Shown: positions 8,766-17,928 of the stretch, one piece after another
Layout: each line of letters starts with the position of its first letter
How positions within the stretch are numbered: position 1 is the stretch's first letter
DNA from: Haladaptatus sp. DYF46
GTDB lineage: Archaea > Halobacteriota > Halobacteria > Halobacteriales > Haladaptataceae
Assembly (NCBI RefSeq): GCF_021083305.1
Contig: NZ_JAJFAY010000001.1
Location: forward strand, 124,001-188,000
DNA: 64,000 nucleotides
Direction: 5' to 3'
The notes under the pieces: generated by a model
What the model saw: only the letters and a program-made list of their open reading frames with translations
Database searches by the model: none
What the model was told of the DNA's origin: nothing
Position numbers and translations under genes: made by a program

Positions 8766-9767
8766 ATGCCGACGACCGGTACAGTGATAGATGGTATTTC
8801 CAGTTGGTTTGATACCATCGGAGCGTTCGAAGTCGCCACGAACGTCACCGTCACGAACGTCGTCCTCGCTATCGTTTTCATCCTCCTCGGCTGGTACGTC
8901 TCGCAGTTGGTCGTCAGCCTCGTCGGGCGGCAGGTCGCCCGCCGGTTCCGCAGGCCGAGCATCACGAAGACCGTTCTCCGCGGGATTCGTGGCGTCATCC
9001 TGTTCATCGCGGTCGCCACCGCCGCCGCACAGGTCGGCTTAGGAGCGTCGAACCTCCTCCTGTCGGTGACGGTGTTCTCCGCCACGGTGGGTCTCGTCCT
9101 CGCGCCCATCATCGGAAGCGTCATCAACGGGCTGTTCCTGCTGGCCGACCAGCCCTACGAAATCGGCGACCTCATCGAGTTGGTGGACAGCGGTTCGCCG
9201 AACGGTGGGACCCGCGGCTACGTCGAGGACATCACGCTCCGGTACACGAAGATATTCACGCTCCAGAACACCTTCCTCGTCATTCCGAACGCGACGATGC
9301 GCGAACGGGACGTGGTGAACTACTCCGCCGAGGACACGCGTTCGCGGCTTTCGCTGCAAATGCAAGTCACCTACGAGGGGGACCTCGACGAGGCGCGGGC
9401 CATCATGGAACGCGCGGCCCGCGACACGCCGGAAGTCGTCGCGTCCGGTCCCGACATCCGCATCGGGAGCGCCCGGTATCCGAGCGACCCCGTCGCGCAG
9501 ATACGCGATTACGCGGACCACGGCGTCCTGCTCGAACTCCGGTACTGGGTCAAAGACCCGTACTACATGCGCCGGGTCCACTCGCGCATCATGGAGCGGA
9601 TTTGGGACGGCATCGAGGACGCCGACGTGGAAATCGCCTACCCCCACTCGCACCTCGTCTTCGACGACACGAGCGGCGTCGCGCGGGTCGCGGTCGAATC
9701 TGACGCGAACCAAACCGTACCCCCTCGAAATCAGCCGTCCCGTCCGGTCGAGTTCGACGAGCGTTGA
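8766..9767 (+). CDS. MscS-family mechanosensitive ion channel
   Basis: Small-conductance mechanosensitive channel of 333 aa in the cytoplasmic membrane; releases solutes on hypo-osmotic shock, a plausible need for a halophile. Hydrophobic helices lie at about residues 28-55, 72-92 and 95-122. The third is the pore-lining helix, rich in Gly and Ala (SATVGLVLAPIIGSVINGLF), followed by the beta domain with the signature QPYEIGDLIEL and TLQNTFLVIPNATM, then the alpha/beta cytoplasmic domain. The tail after residue 300 is polar and disordered-looking. It converges with the Usp gene, their stop codons abutting at 9767/9768. Confidence 0.93.
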   Translation: MPTTGTVIDGISSWFDTIGAFEVATNVTVTNVVLAIVFILLGWYVSQLVVSLVGRQVARRFRRPSITKTVLRGIRGVILFIAVATAAAQVGLGASNLLLSVTVFSATVGLVLAPIIGSVINGLFLLADQPYEIGDLIELVDSGSPNGGTRGYVEDITLRYTKIFTLQNTFLVIPNATMRERDVVNYSAEDTRSRLSLQMQVTYEGDLDEARAIMERAARDTPEVVASGPDIRIGSARYPSDPVAQIRDYADHGVLLELRYWVKDPYYMRRVHSRIMERIWDGIEDADVEIAYPHSHLVFDDTSGVARVAVESDANQTVPPRNQPSRPVEFDER

Positions 9768-10166
9768 TTAGCCGACCGTAATCAGTTCACAGTCCACCTT
9801 CTCGCGGAGGAAGTTCTCGATGTTCGGGTCGTCCACCAGTCGCCGAATCGCGCGTCGCCACCGACCCATCTGCTTGCGACCGATGACGACTACGTCCGCG
9901 CGCGTCGCCGCCACCTCTTCGAGAATCGTCTCCTCGACCAAGAATCCGTCCCGGATGACGTATCTGGCGTTCGTGATGCGACCGAACGCCTTCTCGACGG
10001 TGCGTTTCAGGTCGGTGCGTCGCACGTCGTCCCCTCGGTGATACAGATTGACGTGTAGAACGGTGAGGTCCGCGTCTCGCTCCTTGGCGACACGGAGTGC
10101 CTCGGAGAGCGTCCGACGCGAGTGTTCCGAGAGCGGATAGCGAACCGGAACGAGAACACGAGTCAT
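9768..10166 (-). CDS. Universal stress protein (UspA family)
   Basis: Single-domain Usp protein of 132 aa with the family's Rossmann-like fold. The first strand (TRVLVPVRYPLSEHSRRTL) and the strand VVVIGRKQMGRW are recognisable. The ATP-binding consensus (Gly-X2-Gly-X9-Gly-Ser/Thr) is incomplete: GRKQMG is present but the final Gly-Ser/Thr is replaced by Arg-rich sequence, so ATP binding is doubtful. The stop codon abuts that of the MscS gene, and the start lies 39 nt after the stop of the upstream nucleotidase gene on the same strand, so the two may be co-transcribed. Confidence 0.88.
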   Translation of the reverse strand: MTRVLVPVRYPLSEHSRRTLSEALRVAKERDADLTVLHVNLYHRGDDVRRTDLKRTVEKAFGRITNARYVIRDGFLVEETILEEVAATRADVVVIGRKQMGRWRRAIRRLVDDPNIENFLREKVDCELITVG

Positions 10167-10205
10167 ATCGAGTCGGAGGGGACCGACTTTGGAGAACCTT
10201 ACTAT

Positions 10206-11573
10206 CTACCGCCGCGCGATGCGCCCCTCCACCCGTGGGTCGATGCCGAACCGTCGAGCGTAGTCGGCCAGCACCTCGTACTGCAAGTCCCCGGTTTTGA
10301 CGCGGTGTGACGCATCGAGCGTGGGGAATTCCCGGTCGCTGTGCAGGAGGTATTCTGACGTCGCGAGGCTGTACGTCCGGTCGTCCCGAACCTCGGTCCC
10401 GTCGATGGTCGCCGATTCGAGCGCGCTTTCGGCTCGGTTCCAGACGAGTTCGACCCCGCTCATGTGGCCGTGCCACCAGTCGTGCTCGGCGAACCCGATG
10501 GTCGGGTCGTGTGCCTGTCGAAACACGTCGAGGAGTTCCGCGCCAGTGAGTTCCGCGACGACGACGCGCTCTTGGAACGGCAGGACGCTCACTAAGTCCC
10601 CGACGGTCACGTCGCCCGAAAGCGGATCGCCCTCGCGGATGCCGCCGCTGTTTTGCAGGCCGACGGTCGCATCGGTCGCCCAGCGATAGGCATCGGCGAC
10701 GAAGTTTCCGATTCGGCTCTCGCCGCGAAAGGTCGTGGACTGGGTTCGTTCGATGGGGTCGGCGACGGTCGCGACGACCGAATCGAGGCCCGCCCTCGCC
10801 TTTCGTTCGTGCATCAGTTCGGCCACCTCCTCGTTTCGCGGAGCGTCCGCGACGCGGTGTCGGGCGACGTCGGGTTCCGGGCCGCCGTCGAACGTGACTT
10901 CGAGGAGCACGTGGCCGTTGACGCCGGGACGGGTGACGAGCGTCCCGTTCCGCTGTTCGATTCGTTCGGAGTGGACGTGACCGCCGAGGATGACGTCCAC
11001 GTCCACCGCGTTGGCGAGCGCTTCGTCGCCGCGGCCGAGATGGGACAGCGCGACGACGATATCTGCGCCCTCCTCGCGGAGGCGGGACACGGTTCGTTCG
11101 GCCGCGGCTAACGGGTCGGTGAACGTCAGATCGCTCGCGTTCGGGTTTATCGACGCCGTTTCGGGCGTGGTGACGCCGAACATCCCGATGCGGGAACCGC
11201 CGACGTCCCGAATCGCGTACGGTGCGGTTCCGGCATCGGCCGCAAATCGCTCGTTCCCCGCTTCTTCACGGACGTTGGCGGTGAGCCACGTCTGGGAGGA
11301 ACGGCGGACGAGTTCGCGGGTTCGGTCAGTTCCGTAGTCGAAATCGTGGTTGCCGAACGTGCCGAAATCGGGAGCGATGGCGTCGAAGAAATCGAGTGCC
11401 TGCTCCCCTTCGGTGACGAGCGAGAGGACGCCGGGGGCGGTGTTGTCGCCGGTTCCGACGACGAGCGTTCGCCGGTCCCGCTGGGCGTCGATACATCCCG
11501 CGAGTCGGCTGATTCGGTCGGGATCATCGTAGGCGTTCTCGATGTCCGAGTAGTGGAGGAGCCGGAGCGTCAT
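10206..11573 (-). CDS. Metallophosphatase / 5'-nucleotidase family protein
   Basis: Two-domain phosphohydrolase of 455 aa related to UshA and YfkN. The dinuclear metal site is visible: His7 and Asp10 (LLHYSDIE), Asp43 (GTGDN), Asn74-His75-Asp76 (FGNHDFDYG), and the late His motif ILGGHVH. The C-terminal substrate domain (GRIGNFVAD-like GESRIGNFVADAYRWAT and LQNSGGIREG) follows. Many relatives are secreted, but no signal peptide is visible here, so this one is probably cytoplasmic. The natural substrate is unknown; nucleotides are the likely class. Confidence 0.92.
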   Translation of the reverse strand: MTLRLLHYSDIENAYDDPDRISRLAGCIDAQRDRRTLVVGTGDNTAPGVLSLVTEGEQALDFFDAIAPDFGTFGNHDFDYGTDRTRELVRRSSQTWLTANVREEAGNERFAADAGTAPYAIRDVGGSRIGMFGVTTPETASINPNASDLTFTDPLAAAERTVSRLREEGADIVVALSHLGRGDEALANAVDVDVILGGHVHSERIEQRNGTLVTRPGVNGHVLLEVTFDGGPEPDVARHRVADAPRNEEVAELMHERKARAGLDSVVATVADPIERTQSTTFRGESRIGNFVADAYRWATDATVGLQNSGGIREGDPLSGDVTVGDLVSVLPFQERVVVAELTGAELLDVFRQAHDPTIGFAEHDWWHGHMSGVELVWNRAESALESATIDGTEVRDDRTYSLATSEYLLHSDREFPTLDASHRVKTGDLQYEVLADYARRFGIDPRVEGRIARR

Positions 11574-11654
11574 TGACGACGTGTCTCAGGCGCGAGACAA
11601 GAGACCTTCGATACGTGCAACATCCCTAAATCGATGGGCCGACAAGGGTGGATA

Positions 11655-11894
11655 ATGACAACAGCGACGACGGGGGACGACGAAACGGTGTACATCGACG
11701 AATCGGAGGGAACTCGCGGCTCGAAGGGTCCGTTTTTCGTCGTCTATCGCTCGCCCGACCACGAACGGCGCTACGGCTACTTCTGTGCGAACTGCGAGAC
11801 GGTGGACAACGCGATGGACTCGATGGGACGAATCGAGTGTAATCGGTGCGGTAACCTCCGGAAAGCGACGGAATGGGACGCGGCGCACGAATAA
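11655..11894 (+). CDS. Small four-Cys haloarchaeal protein (DUF5816-like)
   Basis: Acidic protein of 79 aa. A FCANCETVD and ECNRCGNLRK pair gives CxxC...CxxC, so a small zinc-binding domain is likely. The upstream ATG at 11634 is less likely than 11655 (MTTATTGDDE). I recall this sequence pattern as DUF5816, known only from Halobacteria; function unknown. It is divergent from the nucleotidase gene (81 nt between the starts) and followed 43 nt later by another hypothetical gene on the same strand. Confidence 0.75.
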   Translation: MTTATTGDDETVYIDESEGTRGSKGPFFVVYRSPDHERRYGYFCANCETVDNAMDSMGRIECNRCGNLRKATEWDAAHE

Positions 11895-11937
11895 GTCGGC
11901 CGATTTCTTTACCCGTGCGGCGACGCGACGTTTCGAC

Positions 11938-12474
11938 ATGGTCTCCATCGACGATGAGGTGGTTTCGGAGTTGGAAAGTCAACGCCAAACCCTCAGGCTG
12001 GACGAGGCGGTTCGGCTGGTCGAACAGGAACATCAGGACGTCGGTACCGGCGTCGAACGCGAGCGATTCGAGGCGTACCTCGACGCGATGACCTACGGAC
12101 GGGACGCCTTCCCCGCTTCATTCGAGGAGATTCTCGTGGACGCGGAGTCGTGGCAGGGCGGTGGCCACGTCTATCGACTCGCGGACGACAGGGTGAGCTA
12201 CTATCCGCCGCGGTGGCACGCGGAACTTCGGGAAACGCCGGACCTGCGCGAGTTTCTCAGGGTGATGGGAACGGACGCGATGGAAACGGAGGGCGGCGAC
12301 CGTGAAGCGGTCACGGACGACGGCGTCCTGAAGGAGATGTTGTTGGACGCGGCCGTCGCTATCGGCGGGATGACGCGGCAGGACGCCCGCGACCAGATAC
12401 GGGAACTCAAAGCGGAAGAGGAGATACGGGAGTATCCGGCCCAGCACGCCAACCCGTGGGTGCAACTTCGCTGA
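11938..12474 (+). CDS. Hypothetical haloarchaeal protein
   Basis: Acidic 178-aa protein of unknown function, probably cytoplasmic as no signal or membrane helix is visible. The start at ATG 11938 (MVSIDDEVVSELES) is chosen over a longer frame that runs antisense-like through the preceding gene in Arg-rich sequence. The C-terminus is helical and charged (ARDQIRELKAEEEIREYPAQ). It lies 43 nt after the DUF5816-like gene and could share its transcript. I do not recognise a family. Confidence 0.7.
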   Translation: MVSIDDEVVSELESQRQTLRLDEAVRLVEQEHQDVGTGVERERFEAYLDAMTYGRDAFPASFEEILVDAESWQGGGHVYRLADDRVSYYPPRWHAELRETPDLREFLRVMGTDAMETEGGDREAVTDDGVLKEMLLDAAVAIGGMTRQDARDQIRELKAEEEIREYPAQHANPWVQLR

Positions 12475-12533
12475 TCGTCGTTCGTTTCGATATTTTGAAT
12501 CAAGGAGGACGATTGTTCGAATCCGCAAGAACA

Positions 12534-12541
12534 TTTATTAC
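12534..12541 (+). promoter_or_regulatory. TATA-like element of the 12566 gene
   Basis: ATTTATTA centred about 28 nt upstream of ATG 12566, fitting a leaderless start and helping to decide between neighbouring ATGs. Confidence 0.5.
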
Positions 12542-12565
12542 GGATTGTGTATTACGTTCATATGG

Positions 12566-12889
12566 ATGGCCCCTGTTAGCACACCACCGACCAAGGAGGC
12601 CAGGTCGATTTTCAACCGCCTCGGATACGAGGTATTGGACGACGGAGACGAATTTCGCGCCAGACGAAAGTGGCGGGAAGTACGTGTCTCTGCTGTCAGT
12701 GATAGCGGAGACGCTCCGAAATATGGGACGCTTCGATGCTTCGTCACGTGGACGGAGAACGCGACGCGACTGAGCCAACGAATACGGGACTCCAACCCGG
12801 AGTATGAGTGGGCAGTCATCGCGGTAGACGACGAGGGGGACTACGAAGTCGCGCGAGCGCCGCCGAGCAAGACGGTGGTTGCACAGTAA
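12566..12889 (+). CDS. Conserved haloarchaeal protein (DUF7116-like)
   Basis: Small protein of 107 aa beginning [21 protein letters not shown] recall this opening from a haloarchaea-specific conserved family (DUF7116), function unknown. It appears as one alpha/beta domain with a central [11 protein letters not shown] segment and a strand pair near [23 protein letters not shown] 12566 is preferred over 12545 because of the TATA-like box at 12534-12541. No operon partner is evident. Confidence 0.75.
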   Translation: MAPVSTPPTKEARSIFNRLGYEVLDDGDEFRARRKWREVRVSAVSDSGDAPKYGTLRCFVTWTENATRLSQRIRDSNPEYEWAVIAVDDEGDYEVARAPPSKTVVAQ

Positions 12890-12993
12890 GGAACCGAGCG
12901 GAGCGGATAGAACTCTTTCAATTTTCTCAACGGGTCGAGAGCGGTCGGTACCAACACACAAACCCGTGGCGCGCGAACGACGACGCGACTGCA

Positions 12994-13482
12994 ATGGACG
13001 ACCACACACGCGACCCGACCGCCGACCCGCCAGCGGCCGGGCGACGGCCGACGGGATGGCTTCCGGAACGGGACTGCTGGGAACACGGAACCCTTCGAAC
13101 GGCGGTGGTTCACGGCGTCCGCCTGTTCAACGCCGGGGAGTTCCACGAGAGCCACGATTGCTTCGAGGACGAGTGGTACAACTACGGCAACGGGTCGGTG
13201 GAGAGCGCGTTCCTCCACGGGATGGTGCAGGTGGCCGCGGGCGCGTACAAACACTTCGACTTCGAGGACGACGGCGGCATGCGCTCGCTGTTCGAAACCG
13301 CACTGCAGTACCTCCACGGCGTCCCCAGCGACTTCTACGGCGTGAACGTCACGGACGTGCGGACGAAGATGACGAACGCGCTGGACGACCCGACGGTGTT
13401 ACACGGATGGAGAATAGAACTCGATGGGGAGCGGTCGGAAGCGAGCGAAGCGGACTTCGATTACGCCGAACGTCTCGAGTAA
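12994..13482 (+). CDS. DUF309 domain-containing protein
   Basis: Helical protein of 162 aa of the DUF309 family. The family signature is clear around residues 42-60 ([20 protein letters not shown]), with the conserved His-Glu-His pattern that may bind metal or a small ligand, and the helical hairpin [15 protein letters not shown]. Start ATG 12994 (MDDHTRDPT) follows 104 nt of intergenic sequence after the previous gene. The biochemical role of DUF309 is not established. It stands alone on the plus strand. Confidence 0.85.
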   Translation: MDDHTRDPTADPPAAGRRPTGWLPERDCWEHGTLRTAVVHGVRLFNAGEFHESHDCFEDEWYNYGNGSVESAFLHGMVQVAAGAYKHFDFEDDGGMRSLFETALQYLHGVPSDFYGVNVTDVRTKMTNALDDPTVLHGWRIELDGERSEASEADFDYAERLE

Positions 13483-13624
13483 CCCCGCGGGCGACGACAG
13501 CGACGACGATTCGAACGGTGACGGCGCGCGATTTGCGGCGGTGACTGTCACGAATATCCCGACTCGTTTGCCGGGAAAACGCGATTGTAAAGCGCTTTCA
13601 GGCTTCGACACCTGCCCTCGTTAA

Positions 13625-14431
13625 ATGCGAATCGAGCAGTTGGGTGACGGTATGCCGGAAGTCGCGGTAGTCGCCGGAATTCACGGCGACGAGCCGTGCG
13701 GTCCGAGAGCGGTCGAGCGACTCCTTTTGGAGGACCCCGAAGTGGAACGAGCGGTGAAGATCGTCGTCGCCAACGAGCGCGCGCTCGAACGCGGCGTCCG
13801 CTACGTCAACGAGGATTTGAACCGCGTGTTCCCCGGCGACCCGGACGCGGAGACGTACGAGCGGCGGTTGGCGCACGAGTTGGTGACGGAGCTGCGGGGC
13901 TGTACCGTCCTCTCGCTCCACTCCACGCAGTCGTACGCCAAACCGTTCGCGCTCGTTGACCGGGTGAATGCGGTTGCGCGGTCCATCTGTCCGTACCTGC
14001 CGGTGTCACAACTGGTCGAGACGGACAAGTTCACGAAGGGAAAACTCATCTCGCATCCCCATACGCTCGAAGTGGAGTGCGGACTCCAGGGGTCTCCCGA
14101 GGCTGTCGACCACGCCTATGACCTCGCTCGCGGGTTCCTCGCCGGGACGGGTGCGCTTCCGCTGCCCGACGCGGAGAGTCCGCTAGACGCGGGAAGTCGG
14201 GACGAAGTGGAGGTCTTCAGAATGGACCAACCGGTGCGGAAGAACGGCGGGTCCGAGTTCGAGGTGTTGGTGGAGAACTTCCAGCGAGTCGGACGGGGAG
14301 AGCCGTTCGCGGCCGCGGACGGGGAGAAGTTGGTCGCGGAGAACCCGTTCGTGCCGGTGTTGATGTCCGCGTACGGCTACGAGGACATCTTCGGTTACAC
14401 GGCGGAGTACGTCGGCGTCCTCGGGAACTGA
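13625..14431 (+). CDS. Succinylglutamate desuccinylase / aspartoacylase family protein
   Basis: Zinc-dependent deacylase or carboxypeptidase-like enzyme of 268 aa (M14-type fold). The metal site is seen as His20 and Glu23 in VAGIHGDEPCG and His99 in LSLHSTQSY; NEDLNRVFPGD is the substrate-site motif of the family. A beta-rich C-terminal domain follows (EVFRMDQPVRKNG...). The substrate cannot be deduced. It is shorter than and distinct from the second family member at 33124-34200. It converges with the UPF0179 gene, with stop codons touching at 14431/14432. Confidence 0.9.
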   Translation: MRIEQLGDGMPEVAVVAGIHGDEPCGPRAVERLLLEDPEVERAVKIVVANERALERGVRYVNEDLNRVFPGDPDAETYERRLAHELVTELRGCTVLSLHSTQSYAKPFALVDRVNAVARSICPYLPVSQLVETDKFTKGKLISHPHTLEVECGLQGSPEAVDHAYDLARGFLAGTGALPLPDAESPLDAGSRDEVEVFRMDQPVRKNGGSEFEVLVENFQRVGRGEPFAAADGEKLVAENPFVPVLMSAYGYEDIFGYTAEYVGVLGN

Positions 14432-14881
14432 CTACTCGTCCTTTTCGGCGAACTCGACCAGCGTCAGGTCGCGGTCCAACGGGCAGTAGTCGTGGGGCGG
14501 GTCCCCGACGATCTTCGAGATTTGATACTCCTCGTCGAAGTCGGCACCGGCGGGTTCACAGAACTCGTGGCTCGGACACTCGACGTGCGGACACGGACCT
14601 TCCAGTGTCGCCTTGCTTCCGGCGTAGGCATTCCGTGCGGAGACGTTTGCGCGGACGGTGGTCGGTTCGACTTCGACGGCGCTCACCCCGTCGTCGTGGA
14701 CGCCGCAGGGGAGCGTCTGCGCACCGTTTCTGACGTCCGTGACGCGGTATTTTACCCCCTCAGAGAGATTGAGACACTGATTCCTGTAGGGACATCCCTC
14801 ACAGGCGCTGGCCTCGCCCTGATACACGAACTCCTGACCGACGTCCGCGAGACGGGTACCGACGAGCGTGATGGTGGACAT
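14432..14881 (-). CDS. UPF0179 family protein
   Basis: Archaeal protein of 149 aa rich in conserved Cys: CEGCPYRNQC near residue 28, CGVH, CPHVECPSHEFC and a final YC. This pattern is characteristic of UPF0179 and suggests metal or iron-sulfur binding, although the function is not known. The long open frame extends upstream to 15001, but the extension is Arg-rich and unlike the family; the start is ATG 14881 (MSTITLVGTRLADVG). It lies 53 nt downstream of the DUF5820-like gene on the same strand, a possible two-gene unit. Confidence 0.88.
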   Translation of the reverse strand: MSTITLVGTRLADVGQEFVYQGEASACEGCPYRNQCLNLSEGVKYRVTDVRNGAQTLPCGVHDDGVSAVEVEPTTVRANVSARNAYAGSKATLEGPCPHVECPSHEFCEPAGADFDEEYQISKIVGDPPHDYCPLDRDLTLVEFAEKDE

Positions 14882-14934
14882 AGGCGGGCGTAAGCGTGGG
14901 GCTCGGTTAAGCCTCTCGCCACGGGGAAACTCCC

Positions 14935-15366
14935 CTATTCGGTTCGCCCGGTCAACTCGTCCAACTCGTCGAGGTACTCCTCGCGCGGCACTTGGTAGCA
15001 CGAGCGGTACTCCACTTCGCCGCGGTCGAACTCGTCTGCGAGTTCCACGGCGGCAGCGAGTGCTTCATCGCGCGTGGGGAACCGCGGCGTCCGCGGCAGG
15101 GTGACTTCCGGTTCGAGGAAGAACTCGAAGTACCACGAGTCCGTCGCCCGTCGCTCCTGTGCCGGGCGGTTCGGGGTTCCTTGGGTGAGATACAGCGTCG
15201 GCATACACTCCGGCGGGAACTCGCGCGTGTCGAACACGTCCGGGCGATAGGCGAGGATACACCGTCCGTTCGGTTCCTCGTTCCAGACGACCCACGACTC
15301 GGGGAGGTTCTCGATGGACACTGAGAGCGGTTTGCGGCGGAACGGGGTAAGGTTTGTCGGTGTCAC
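14935..15366 (-). CDS. Haloarchaeal hypothetical protein (DUF5820-like), GTG start
   Basis: Protein of 143 aa beginning at GTG 15366; a later GTG near codon 17 (VSIENLPESWVVWNEE) is the other candidate start and is where strong family-like sequence begins. Two TATA-like stretches lie upstream on the minus strand (15381-15387 and 15390-15396). Central motifs are CILAYRPDVF and WYFEFFLEPEV. I associate it with DUF5820, function unknown. It precedes UPF0179 on the same strand by 53 nt. Confidence 0.72.
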   Translation of the reverse strand: MTPTNLTPFRRKPLSVSIENLPESWVVWNEEPNGRCILAYRPDVFDTREFPPECMPTLYLTQGTPNRPAQERRATDSWYFEFFLEPEVTLPRTPRFPTRDEALAAAVELADEFDRGEVEYRSCYQVPREEYLDELDELTGRTE

Positions 15367-15840
15367 GTTCTCGACCTTGCATATAAAGGGGGTATAAGTT
15401 GTGATTTTTCATAATGAGGGATTCAGGCATTACAGGCCCATTAGTTCGTAAGTTCGGGCGTTTTGGGTACTTAATCTATATCATAAGAGACTTGTGCATG
15501 GACAACAGTTATATATGGTCTCGTCCTATCCATTAAACAGTATCGGGTGGTAGCAGTCCGCACGGTACACGGTCTATAACCATACGCTTCCGGGTGGATG
15601 GGACTCGCTGGAATACGCCGACTGGTTTCCGAAGCGATGGATGGCACGCACAATGATCCCGCGATTGACGCAGGAGTTACTGCGGGCGCGCACGCCGTCG
15701 CCCGACATGCCCCGCCGGAGAGCGATCGCGGTGTTCCGACCGACACATCTTTGTGAATGCGTGCCGACTACGTATGCCCCGCCGGTATCGGACCGCCCGG
15801 TCGGTCTCTCTCTCCCTCGGTCCATCCGAACTCCCAAACA
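15367..15840 (+). other. Long divergent intergenic region / putative prkA leader
   Basis: 474 nt without a convincing gene between the DUF5820-like gene and the prkA operon. AT-rich stretches hold TATA candidates for the plus strand at 15511-15517 (TATATAT) and about 15572 (CTATAAC). No TATA lies 25-30 nt before the prkA ATG, so the operon may carry a leader of roughly 240-300 nt. The last 130 nt are open in the prkA frame (ATG 15757) but encode Pro/Ser-rich sequence unlike the family. Confidence 0.5.
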
Positions 15841-17925
15841 ATGCGTGATACAATGAAAGGTGACATCGAAACGCTGGACGACCTCAGCCGCAGTTACCAG
15901 GAATCGATGCCGGAAGACCTCCGTGAAACGAAGTCCTTCGACTGGTACCTACGGGAGGTGTACGAAGACCCGAAGGTAGCCCGAAACGCCCACCAGCGAG
16001 TCGCGGACATGTTCGACTACTACGGCACGGAGTACGACGAAGACTCCGGCGTCGTCGAGTACAGACTCGCGTCAGAAGACCCCATATTCGACGGGGAGAA
16101 CACGTTCTACGGCCGTGAAATCCACCGTGCGATCCACGAGTTCGTGAACAAGGTGAAGAGCGGTGCGCGCGGACTCGGCCCCGAAAAGCGCATCAAGTTA
16201 CTCCTCGGGCCGGTCGGGTCGGGTAAATCCGACTTCGACCGACAGGTCCGCAAGTATTTCGAGGATTACACCCTCAACGACGAGGGGCGACTGTACACCT
16301 TCCGGTGGACGAACCTCTGTGACGTCATCCCGGATCAGGACCCGTCCGACGACGTGATCCGGTCCCCGATGAATCAGGATCCGCTCGTCCTCCTCCCGCT
16401 CGAACAGCGCCAGCGCGTCATCGACGACATCAACGAGGAGCTAGACGCTCCCTATACGATCAAGAACGAACAGGCGTTGGACCCCGCGAGCGAGTTCTAC
16501 ATGGACTCGCTGCTGGCGTACTACGACGACGACATCAAACAGGTGCTCGAAAACCACATCGAGATATTCCGCCTCGTCGCCGACGAGAACAAGCGCCAGT
16601 CCGTCGAGACGTTCGAGCCGAAGGACAAGAAGAATCAGGACGAGACGGAGTTGACGGGCGACGTCAACTACTCGAAGATCGCCATCTACGGCGAATCCGA
16701 CCCGCGCGCGTTCGATTACTCCGGCGCGTTCTGTAACGCGAACCGGGGCATCTTCAGCGGCGAGGAGTTGCTCAAACTCCAGCGGGAGTTCCTGTACGAC
16801 TTCCTGCACGCCACCCAGGAACAGACCATCAAGCCGAAGAACAACCCGCGTATCGACATCGATCAGGTCATCGTCGGCCGGACCAACATGCCCGAGTACC
16901 GGGACAAGAAGGGCGACGAGAAGATGGAGGCGTTCAACGACCGGACGAAGCGCATCGACTTCCCGTACGTCCTCGAATACGAATCCGAGGCCGACATCTA
17001 CCGGAAGATGCTCCGCAACGCGGACGTTCCGGACGTCCACATCGAGCCACACACCTTGGAGATGGCCGGCCTGTTCGGCGTCCTGACCCGCGTCGAGGAA
17101 CCGGACACCGAGATGGTCGACCTCCTCCAGAAGGCCAAATCCTACAACGGTGAAATCGAGGACACGGACGACGTGGACGTGAAGAAACTCCGCGAGGAAG
17201 CCGAAGGCAAGGCCGACATCGGCGAGGGAATGGAAGGCGTCTCCGCGCGGTTCATCGGTGACGAGATCGCGGAAGCCATCATGAACTCCACGCACCGAAG
17301 CCGCGGCTTCCTGAGTCCGCTGTCGGTGTTCAACCACTTCGAGGAGAACCTGGAGAACCACGGTTCCATCCCCGAGGAGAACTTCGAGACCTACTACCGC
17401 TACCTCGAAACCGTTCGCGGCGAGTACCGCGAACGCGCCATCGAGGACGTGCGCCACGCGCTCGCCTACGACATCGACGAGATCCAGCGACAGGGCGAGA
17501 AGTACATGGATCACGTGATGGCCTACATCGATAACGCCACCGTCGAGGACGAACTGACGGGGCGCGAGCAGGAACCCGACGAGAGCTTCCTGCGCGCCGT
17601 CGAGGAGAAACTGGAAGTCCCCCGCGACCGCAAGGACGACTTCCGGCAGGAAGTGTCGAACTGGGTGTCGCGGCGCGCCCGCGAGGGGCAGGCGTTCGAC
17701 CCGCAGGACAACGACCGCCTGCGCCGCGCCTTGGAGCGCAAACTCTGGGAGGACAAGAAACACAACATCAACTTCTCGGCGTTGGTGTCGGCGAACGAGA
17801 TGGACAACGACGAACAGAACGCGTGGGTGGACGCGCTCATGGAGCAGGGCTACTCACGCGAGGGCGCAAAGGAGGTGCTCGAATTCGCCGGGGCCGAAGT
17901 CGCCCGCGCCGAAATGGAGGAGTGA
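15841..17925 (+). CDS. prkA: PrkA-type serine protein kinase, first paralogue
   Basis: AAA-type ATPase/kinase of 694 aa related to Bacillus PrkA and E. coli YeaG. An N-terminal region (SFDWYLREVYEDPKVARNAH) precedes the P-loop GPVGSGKS at residues 123-130; the C-terminal PrkA domain with SPLSVFNHFEENL and the long helical segment follows. ATG 15841 (MRDTMKGDIE) is chosen; ATG 15853 is possible. It opens a four-gene operon with a second PrkA 3 nt later, then YeaH and SpoVR. In bacteria YeaG phosphorylates targets under stress and starvation together with YeaH; the archaeal target is unknown. Confidence 0.94.
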   Translation: MRDTMKGDIETLDDLSRSYQESMPEDLRETKSFDWYLREVYEDPKVARNAHQRVADMFDYYGTEYDEDSGVVEYRLASEDPIFDGENTFYGREIHRAIHEFVNKVKSGARGLGPEKRIKLLLGPVGSGKSDFDRQVRKYFEDYTLNDEGRLYTFRWTNLCDVIPDQDPSDDVIRSPMNQDPLVLLPLEQRQRVIDDINEELDAPYTIKNEQALDPASEFYMDSLLAYYDDDIKQVLENHIEIFRLVADENKRQSVETFEPKDKKNQDETELTGDVNYSKIAIYGESDPRAFDYSGAFCNANRGIFSGEELLKLQREFLYDFLHATQEQTIKPKNNPRIDIDQVIVGRTNMPEYRDKKGDEKMEAFNDRTKRIDFPYVLEYESEADIYRKMLRNADVPDVHIEPHTLEMAGLFGVLTRVEEPDTEMVDLLQKAKSYNGEIEDTDDVDVKKLREEAEGKADIGEGMEGVSARFIGDEIAEAIMNSTHRSRGFLSPLSVFNHFEENLENHGSIPEENFETYYRYLETVRGEYRERAIEDVRHALAYDIDEIQRQGEKYMDHVMAYIDNATVEDELTGREQEPDESFLRAVEEKLEVPRDRKDDFRQEVSNWVSRRAREGQAFDPQDNDRLRRALERKLWEDKKHNINFSALVSANEMDNDEQNAWVDALMEQGYSREGAKEVLEFAGAEVARAEMEE

Positions 17926-17928
17926 CCA

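Noticed and set aside
15757-15840. Extended N-terminus of PrkA from ATG 15757
   Set aside because: The extra 28 residues are Pro/Ser-rich and unlike the acidic start of the family; ATG 15841 gives a normal N-terminus.
16441-17763. 440-aa open frame antisense to prkA
   Set aside because: It is rich in Val, Leu, Asp and Arg in the pattern produced by reading the complement of GC-rich acidic coding sequence; the sense frame has clear PrkA motifs.
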